From NCBI GenBank assembly GCA_003427395.1, contig BFEA01000122.1, positions 112,455-132,495 of the forward strand: a stretch of 20,041 nucleotides of DNA, written 5' to 3'. Under the pieces are notes generated by a model. That model did not search any database. It saw only the letters and a program-made list of their open reading frames with translations, and was not told the DNA's origin. This document shows, one piece after another, positions 15,022 through 20,041 of this stretch; positions within the stretch are counted from its first letter, which is position 1, and each line of letters starts with the position of its first letter. A program made the translations under genes and the position numbers. The DNA is from Chara braunii. Lineage: Eukaryota > Streptophyta > Charophyceae > Charales > Characeae.

Positions 15022-16427
15022 GAGTACCTTTCCTTGTGATGCCGTTTCTGGAGGCAGCGATCAAACGAGAATTTGGTCAGGTGCTCAAAACCTACTCGCC
15101 GGAACAAAACAAAGCTGCGCCACGGTTGGTCAACCGCAGATTTGATTTGCATCCGCGAGCACGGTCCAGAGTCACCAAAAAATTGAAATTCAGGTCTCCA
15201 CAAGGTTGGCATGTGGTCGATGTTGCCACTCAAGATACACCGTGGTGCCAAGAATGTCGCTGGTATGGCCATAAATCGGGTGCCATTAACTGTCCTAACA
15301 GAAAATCAGGGGCGTCCACTTCATCCACAGCCCAACCCGTTGTTTCATCTGCTGGTCCACAAGTAACGACGTTGTGCACTTCTCCGATGATAACTGCTGG
15401 GGTGACACTCCCAGTCACTGCACCGATAATAACTGTTGGGGTGACACTCCAAGTCACCACAGACCCCTTGCCGGCACAGTCTTCGGCTGTGGGATTGTCG
15501 CAGGCTGCTACTGTCACCCCCGTTGTGACCACAGCCTCTGTCACTCCCACAGTCATCACTGTCTCAGCAGGGCCGTCGGTGTCAACTGTTGTGACCACAA
15601 CTGCAATGCCGTGCGGGAATGATGGGAATGTGATTAATGACCATGTGCCTCTAGCCCCTCATCCGGGAATAGAGGAGTTGATGCCGCTGGCAAAGGGTCA
15701 ACCATTAGTGCACAGACAAAAAATATTGACTTTTGGACCAAAAACCTCATCATTGAAACCATATGAACGTGAGCGAACCAAACCAGACGACAAAAAGGTC
15801 TCGTGGGCCGATCTCATGGATAGAGAGGATGAATTGCAGCGAAGAATGGAGAAGGGCAAGGCCATAGATACAACAGAACAGCCACAGCGAGCAGAAATGC
15901 TTCCAGGTTCGATTCAAGAAGCTCAGAATGCTGGGCGGCCATGGGTAGTTGTCCCGTTAGTTTTTTCGGTAGTGGACGGTGATCTTCATCTTATGGCTGC
16001 TTACTCACAACAAGGACACCTGTTTTTGCCCCATTTTGAAATGCAATCAGAGCCGACTGAGCAGTCAGTGTTGACAGAAATCATAAAATGGTTGCAACCT
16101 GCGTATCGAGTGCGATCTTACCCGACGATGGATTGGGTGAGATTAACTCCGACAAATGGCCAAGGCCGGACTGATATCCTTTGTTTTCCGTTCATAGATG
16201 TGATTGTTAACTCGGCGGTCAAAGATCCGCCGACCTTGACGGACCTCAGATGGATTTCTTTGCAGCTGCTCAAGAACCCTGTGGGTCAGACAGCTGTCGA
16301 CACAAGGATCTATGACTGTTGGACGGCGGCTCTTTTGTCCCAAAAGGACTCTCACGTCCCTTGGCACAAAAGTATTTTCACAAACCAATTTCTTCTACTC
16401 AAATGTGCAGATTGGCCCGAGATGTAA
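14934..16427 (+). CDS. LINE ORF1, main part: DUF4283-like half, CCHC knuckle, Thr-rich linker, Nudix-like domain
   Basis: This frame is open from 14886; there is no ATG near its start (GTG at 14934), so it is most likely entered by the -1 frame change. In order: the second half of a DUF4283-like domain (YKPW, WIRVLRVPF, about 14940-15200); a zinc knuckle with C at 15246 and 15255, H at 15270, C at 15291, spacing Cx2Cx4Hx6C (common plant form Cx2Cx4Hx4C); a Thr/Val/Pro-rich linker (15313-15620) with a 13-residue tandem repeat; a basic and charged segment with KVSWADLMD (about 15800); and a C-terminal domain (15933-16277) resembling a degenerate Nudix fold. It would bind the LINE RNA in a ribonucleoprotein. 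The end is TAA at 16425-16427, with ORF2 starting 6 nt later in the same frame. Confidence 0.88.
   Translation: MLYKPWATPAEQAKAREYLQAQIFWIRVLRVPFLVMPFLEAAIKREFGQVLKTYSPEQNKAAPRLVNRRFDLHPRARSRVTKKLKFRSPQGWHVVDVATQDTPWCQECRWYGHKSGAINCPNRKSGASTSSTAQPVVSSAGPQVTTLCTSPMITAGVTLPVTAPIITVGVTLQVTTDPLPAQSSAVGLSQAATVTPVVTTASVTPTVITVSAGPSVSTVVTTTAMPCGNDGNVINDHVPLAPHPGIEELMPLAKGQPLVHRQKILTFGPKTSSLKPYERERTKPDDKKVSWADLMDREDELQRRMEKGKAIDTTEQPQRAEMLPGSIQEAQNAGRPWVVVPLVFSVVDGDLHLMAAYSQQGHLFLPHFEMQSEPTEQSVLTEIIKWLQPAYRVRSYPTMDWVRLTPTNGQGRTDILCFPFIDVIVNSAVKDPPTLTDLRWISLQLLKNPVGQTAVDTRIYDCWTAALLSQKDSHVPWHKSIFTNQFLLLKCADWPEM
15384..15461 (+). repeat. 39-bp tandem repeat inside ORF1 (13 residues per unit)
   Basis: Units 15384-15422 and 15423-15461 code for PMITAGVTLPVTA and PIITVGVTLQVTT. 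The block sits in a low-complexity Thr/Val linker that probably tolerates length changes. Confidence 0.9.
15933..16277 (+). other. Nudix-like domain in ORF1 C-terminus
   Basis: About 115 residues. It opens VVVPLVFSVVDGDLHLMAAY, then LFLPHFEMQSE (from 16020), then TEQSVLTEIIKW, and ends DLRWISLQLL (from 16242). The order strand, LP, loop ending in E, helix with L-x-E, several strands, then a D-x-R-W-x-x-L end is that of Nudix hydrolases. The catalytic box is not intact: the GG is HF and REUxEE is TEIIKW. If the fold is right, it is probably non-catalytic and may bind nucleotides, cap or protein. This is pattern reading without a search. Confidence 0.4.
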
Positions 16428-16433
16428 ATAACA

Positions 16434-19400
16434 ATGGATGTGATCCGATTGGTATCTTGGAATGTACGTGGATTGGGTTCGAGACGAGTAGCAATCAAAC
16501 GTTNGTTGATCAAGACATTAGCCCGNAATAGAGGACTGCACATTATACTTTTGCAGGAAACAAANCTAAATGATGAAGCTATTATTGAACAATGGGGCTG
16601 GTGGTTGGGTCAACAATTNTGGTCANCGGCCCGAGGCACTCGCGGTGGAGTGGCAATTTTATTTTCCCGGACTGCTCCGTACCAAATTACAGATTATCGA
16701 TGTGACCCGTTCGGTCGGTGGGTGTGGGTCCGCTTTGAGGTGTTCCAAGAACAATGGGCAGTTTTTAATATCTACGCTCCTGTTTCGCAATCGGAACGAC
16801 TCGACCTTTTTAGATCTTTGCCATGGATAATTCCGAATGTGGACAATCTTATTCTGGGGGGCGATTGNAACACTATACTAGTCCCGGGAATAGATTCACT
16901 CAGACCGATGCCGGTGGGACCTGACGCACTGCAGTTACAGGAATTTGCTTTCCTTAACGGTTTCTCAGACTTGTTTCGAATGCTGCACCCAGTTGACCGA
17001 GGTTTCACCTTTTTTGCAGCAGGGGCTGTNCAACAGCAATNCATACCCCGAAGTCGTTTGNANTNTTTTTTTGCATCAGATTCTTTGATTCTGAGGTTAT
17101 CCAAGTGCTTTGTGGTGCCGTTTATGGGATCTGACCACCAACCTCTGTTTCTAGAATTTTTCCTCCGAGTTTCTGTTCGTGCAGGTCATGATAGGAAAGC
17201 ATTGCCAGAATGGCTGGTGCGTACACAACAGTTCACTCAATTTATGTACGAATTCTGGCCGAAATGGCGCACCTCCAAATACCTGTTCTCTTCTGTGTCA
17301 GAATGGTATATGGGAGGCCAGCGCATAGTGCTACAGCGAGGCTTGCTAATTAAACGATTAATACTGGCTACCAACACCACTGTGCTCCAACAAATTAACG
17401 ATGAGATGCAGGACATTATGAAGATGGCATCCAGCTCCTGCAATGACGAGCGGGCCCTTATGAACCGGATGGATTACTTGCAGCAACGTTGGACATATCA
17501 TGTCCAACCGGCTATGAGGACAATCACCCATAATAAACATGTGGGTTGGCTTGTCCGAGGTGACCGTATGACAGCTTCTTTTTTTGCCAGCCACCGCCCA
17601 CCATCCCGCCCACGTTTAATCTTGGCAATGCAACACCCGTTTGATGCACAGGCCCCTATGGCAACAGACACCCAATCAATCATAACTAATATATCCTTAT
17701 TTTATGAAAGTCTGTTGGCCTCACAGNCCCAATACACGGAGCNGCAACTGCTTCATCAATTTCATGATGAAGTTTGGGCTAAAATTGACAAAAAGTTGGA
17801 CGCAACACAAGTACAACATTTGGAGTCAGATATCACGATGCAAGAATTAACAGCTGCGCTGAGATCCCTGGCCTTACACAAAACNTCGGGGCTAGATGGG
17901 TTGCCCGCACAATTTTTCCNGAATTTTTCTNTGCAACTCTTACCGGAATTGCTACAAATCTGCCAGGCGGTCTGGAATGNGGCTTCCTTTCCGNCTCAAG
18001 TGTTGCAAGGTATTATCACCTTTTCTCACAAGAAAGGAGCTACTACAGACATTACTAATTATAGACCGATAACACTGATGCCTGCACTATACAAANTTTT
18101 TACCAAAGTCTTGACGGCGAGACTTCAAAAAGTGCTTCCTCAGTTGATTCACCCCACACAAACTGGGTTTGTCCCTGGCAGACAGATCCTGCATAATGTG
18201 ATGATTGTGGAGCAATTAGTGGAATATATATTGAGACGGGGAGATTGTTTTGCCATTGTTTTGCTCGATCTAGAGAAAGCGTATGATCGAGTAGGGTGGG
18301 AATTTTTGCAGGCGGTGTTAACATCCTTCGGATTTGGACCCAAATTCAAACATGCAGTGTCTAGTCTCCTTACTGATGCCTCTTCGCGGCTGTGTGTTAA
18401 TGGAGTGCTGTCTGCCCCTATTAGGCTTACTCGGTCGGTGAGGCAAGGTTGTCCTANTGCGCCATACTTGTATATTTTGTATGTAGAAATTATGCATATT
18501 CTTATCAGAAATAACCCAGATATTCCGGGAGTGTTACTNCCTTCCGGAATGGCTATCAAATCTGAAGCCTTTGCGGATGATTCGGTGGCATTTACTCCAA
18601 TTTCAGACCATTCCTTTTTTGCCTTGAGGGACACAGTCCAATTCTTTTGTCATTTGTCGCAGGCGGCGGTGAACTGGTCCAAATCCGCTGTTTTGATACC
18701 ACCTGGGATACAGCCTCCTTATAACTGGGGCCTACGGGTCGTGATCCCATCTCAACATGAACGTCTACTGAGCCACTGTTTATCATTCGATCCACAGCAA
18801 ATGCATGATCCCTCACAGTCATTTGCTCAATTGCGTACAGCACTGCTACCATGGACTCAACACAAAGGCACTAGTTTGTTTGGGAGAGCCATAGTCATTA
18901 ACAATGCAGTCCTGTCGACATTGTGGTATAAACGTTCTCTTTCTCAATTGGATCCTCCTTCCCTTCAGATGGTTAGACACTTGGTATCTCATTATCTGTG
19001 GAAGGAAGAGATGAGCGATGATAACTTTCTGTCAAAGGTTTCTTGGCAGACTGTCGTGCAACCGAAACGCTGGGGAGGTCTTTCGATTTTAGACCCGGAA
19101 AGTCAGATTATTGCGCTGTTGGCCCGATGGGTGCCATGGGCAATTTTCGAATCACNGTACACACCTTGGCGACAGTTGACTGAATTTATGCTTTTTTCCT
19201 TCTTGGACTGGTCTGATTTGCGTTGTATCNGGTTGGCCTTCTTTTTCCCTGAATACCTTCGTAAGCAATTACCACCAGGGGTGTGGGTCGGTATTCTGAA
19301 GGCTTGGAGGGCTGTCTGTCCTCGCATACAGCCCCCTCTGATGATTCTTGAGAGACTACTTACCCAACCATTGTTTAATAACCCTTATATTTTGACTATT

Positions 19401-20041
19401 GATGGATTTCCATTTGAATGTTTTGGGTCTGGTCAATTTGGAAATGCGTGGATGGGTAGAGGAATAGGCACCCTCTCTGATTTGTGGGATGTTGATTCGG
19501 CTGATTGGAAAACATTTGACTCGTTGGTACCCGCTCTGACTGGTCTGCGGCGCCAACAGCAGCACCTTCAACAGTTGCAAGATGCTGTGCCACAGAACTG
19601 GTTAGACATTTTGCGACAAGGTCAGCAAGTCACTGATGGCATGTGGTACAAACAAGAAGGTCACGTCATGCCGCGACATGTCTGGAGAAAGGAGGCCTAT
19701 TCAGAAGTAGTGGACATTCCCTATTCATGTTGGGAAGTTCAAGGCGAGGCTTTTTCACTGGGAGAGCCTTTGCAGTGCTCGCAAGAAGAGATCCCTTTGC
19801 CTCCCCTGGAACANCTGAGACCTGTGTGTGTAATTGAACAAGAGCACAGTTATCGTCCATTTTGTTTACAGAGCTCGTCTTCGCACTTACCACTGGATCC
19901 CAGAGACTGGGCATGGCAACAACCTCAAAATTCTGACAAACTGGTTTATCTATATAATTACACTACGAAACTGGGTTATCAGATGGCAAGACCACAGGTT
20001 GATGTGAATTGGGTGGTGGCACGGAGATGGATGGGGACGGG
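16434..20041 (+). CDS. LINE ORF2: endonuclease-reverse transcriptase (C-terminus cut by window)
   Basis: ATG at 16434 in good context (ACA ATG G); about 1,202 codons open to the window end. Endonuclease, residues 1-240: SWN at 8-10, QETK with E42, RGGVAI, IYAPV, GGDxN (D144, N146; the ambiguous codon TGN fits Trp), SDHQP (S233, D234, H235): the metal and phosphate ligands are present. Linker 240-480. Reverse transcriptase: SGLDGLP (D488), NYRPITLMP (from 542), TGFVPGRQI, LLDLEKAYDRV (D612), RQGCP, and FADD (713-716; both catalytic Asp present, Phe replaces the usual Tyr). Then AIVINNAVLSTLWYK and WGGLSILD (from 880), conserved C-terminal LINE blocks. The final YQMARPQVDV matches the relict at 8232, after which the zinc-binding domain should follow. 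Three ambiguous codons (TNG at 16503, TGN at 16866, NAN at 17061) could in principle hide stops. Confidence 0.96.
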   Translation, partial: MDVIRLVSWNVRGLGSRRVAIKRXLIKTLAXNRGLHIILLQETXLNDEAIIEQWGWWLGQQXWSXARGTRGGVAILFSRTAPYQITDYRCDPFGRWVWVRFEVFQEQWAVFNIYAPVSQSERLDLFRSLPWIIPNVDNLILGGDXNTILVPGIDSLRPMPVGPDALQLQEFAFLNGFSDLFRMLHPVDRGFTFFAAGAXQQQXIPRSRLXXFFASDSLILRLSKCFVVPFMGSDHQPLFLEFFLRVSVRAGHDRKALPEWLVRTQQFTQFMYEFWPKWRTSKYLFSSVSEWYMGGQRIVLQRGLLIKRLILATNTTVLQQINDEMQDIMKMASSSCNDERALMNRMDYLQQRWTYHVQPAMRTITHNKHVGWLVRGDRMTASFFASHRPPSRPRLILAMQHPFDAQAPMATDTQSIITNISLFYESLLASQXQYTEXQLLHQFHDEVWAKIDKKLDATQVQHLESDITMQELTAALRSLALHKXSGLDGLPAQFFXNFSXQLLPELLQICQAVWNXASFPXQVLQGIITFSHKKGATTDITNYRPITLMPALYKXFTKVLTARLQKVLPQLIHPTQTGFVPGRQILHNVMIVEQLVEYILRRGDCFAIVLLDLEKAYDRVGWEFLQAVLTSFGFGPKFKHAVSSLLTDASSRLCVNGVLSAPIRLTRSVRQGCPXAPYLYILYVEIMHILIRNNPDIPGVLXPSGMAIKSEAFADDSVAFTPISDHSFFALRDTVQFFCHLSQAAVNWSKSAVLIPPGIQPPYNWGLRVVIPSQHERLLSHCLSFDPQQMHDPSQSFAQLRTALLPWTQHKGTSLFGRAIVINNAVLSTLWYKRSLSQLDPPSLQMVRHLVSHYLWKEEMSDDNFLSKVSWQTVVQPKRWGGLSILDPESQIIALLARWVPWAIFESXYTPWRQLTEFMLFSFLDWSDLRCIXLAFFFPEYLRKQLPPGVWVGILKAWRAVCPRIQPPLMILERLLTQPLFNNPYILTIDGFPFECFGSGQFGNAWMGRGIGTLSDLWDVDSADWKTFDSLVPALTGLRRQQQHLQQLQDAVPQNWLDILRQGQQVTDGMWYKQEGHVMPRHVWRKEAYSEVVDIPYSCWEVQGEAFSLGEPLQCSQEEIPLPPLEXLRPVCVIEQEHSYRPFCLQSSSSHLPLDPRDWAWQQPQNSDKLVYLYNYTTKLGYQMARPQVDVNWVVARRWMGT

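Larger units (their letters stand above)
14023..20041 (+). mobile_element. Non-LTR retrotransposon (LINE, L1/Tx1-like), 3' end outside window
   Basis: A two-ORF LINE. A presumed 5'UTR of about 490 bp (14023-14514) is followed by a gag-like ORF1 (14515-16427, one -1 frame change) and an ORF2 with endonuclease and reverse transcriptase (from 16434). Such elements copy themselves by target-primed reverse transcription: the endonuclease nicks chromosomal DNA and the polymerase primes on the nick. No in-frame stop or indel is seen in 3.6 kb of ORF2, so the copy is young. The C-terminal zinc-binding region, 3'UTR and tail lie beyond the window. The 5' boundary is set at the end of the A-rich tract and could lie further downstream. 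ORF1 layout suggests a plant element; vertebrate Tx1 elements share parts of the ORF2 texture. Confidence 0.95.

Noticed and set aside
14859-15272. 137-codon minus-strand frame opposite ORF1
   Set aside because: Shadow of the gag-like region; no independent evidence.
15230-15598. 122-codon minus-strand frame opposite ORF1
   Set aside because: Shadow of the Thr/Val-rich linker of ORF1.

Overview
This window is eukaryotic, repeat-dominated DNA with no host protein-coding gene that I can support. The best guess is a streptophyte (land plant or charophyte alga). The intact LINE has an ORF1 laid out like the DUF4283 plus zinc-knuckle proteins of plant L1/Tx1-type elements, and one T-rich stretch resembles plant introns. 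The lineage call is inference; the eukaryotic retroelement content is not in doubt. Long poly(A), (ATC)n and (TTC)n tracts, nested partial repeats and tandem duplications run throughout.

Layout. 1-275: very GC-rich DNA around a poly(T)/TA tract, read as a poly(A) tail on the minus strand. 280-2480: mostly unrecognised, with an 81-bp tandem duplication (891-1052) and a tRNA-like sequence inside a perfect 10-bp inverted repeat (1184-1274). 2490-3345: a T-rich, intron-like stretch. 3350-6190 and 9540-10920: copies of a G-rich dispersed repeat, all in plus orientation, carrying a recurrent CCTG-type stem-loop. Five copies of a second, short 3'-end-like module (near 5211, 5269, 6409, 10921 and 11545) have a 19-nt hairpin whose stem changes by compensating pairs; two end in poly(A). 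7427-7778: tandem duplications. 7785-8560: a decayed LINE ORF2 C-terminus that lines up with the last part of the intact LINE. 8933-9172, 10344-10420 and 10845-10911: (ATC)n-type tracts. 11000-13480: unrecognised sequence with short echoes of the LINE zinc-finger core, a palindrome and a long hairpin. 13487-14022: (TTC)n, a second probable LINE 3' remnant and an A-rich tail.

14023-20041: the main feature, a nearly full-length non-LTR retrotransposon truncated by the window end. ORF1 (14515-16427) has a DUF4283-like region, a CCHC-like knuckle, a Thr/Val-rich linker with a 13-residue tandem repeat, and a C-terminal domain that looks like a degenerate Nudix fold. It is split by a -1 frame change at a G6A6T run that reads as a slippery site. 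ORF2 (from 16434) starts in the same frame, two codons after the ORF1 stop, and stays open for about 1,202 codons: apurinic-type endonuclease (SWN, QET, GGDxN, SDH), then reverse transcriptase (FADD). All 24 N bases of the window fall in ORF2.

The leads most worth checking are the Nudix-like domain in a LINE ORF1, the slippery-site frame change, and the covarying hairpin at the 3' ends of the short repeat family.
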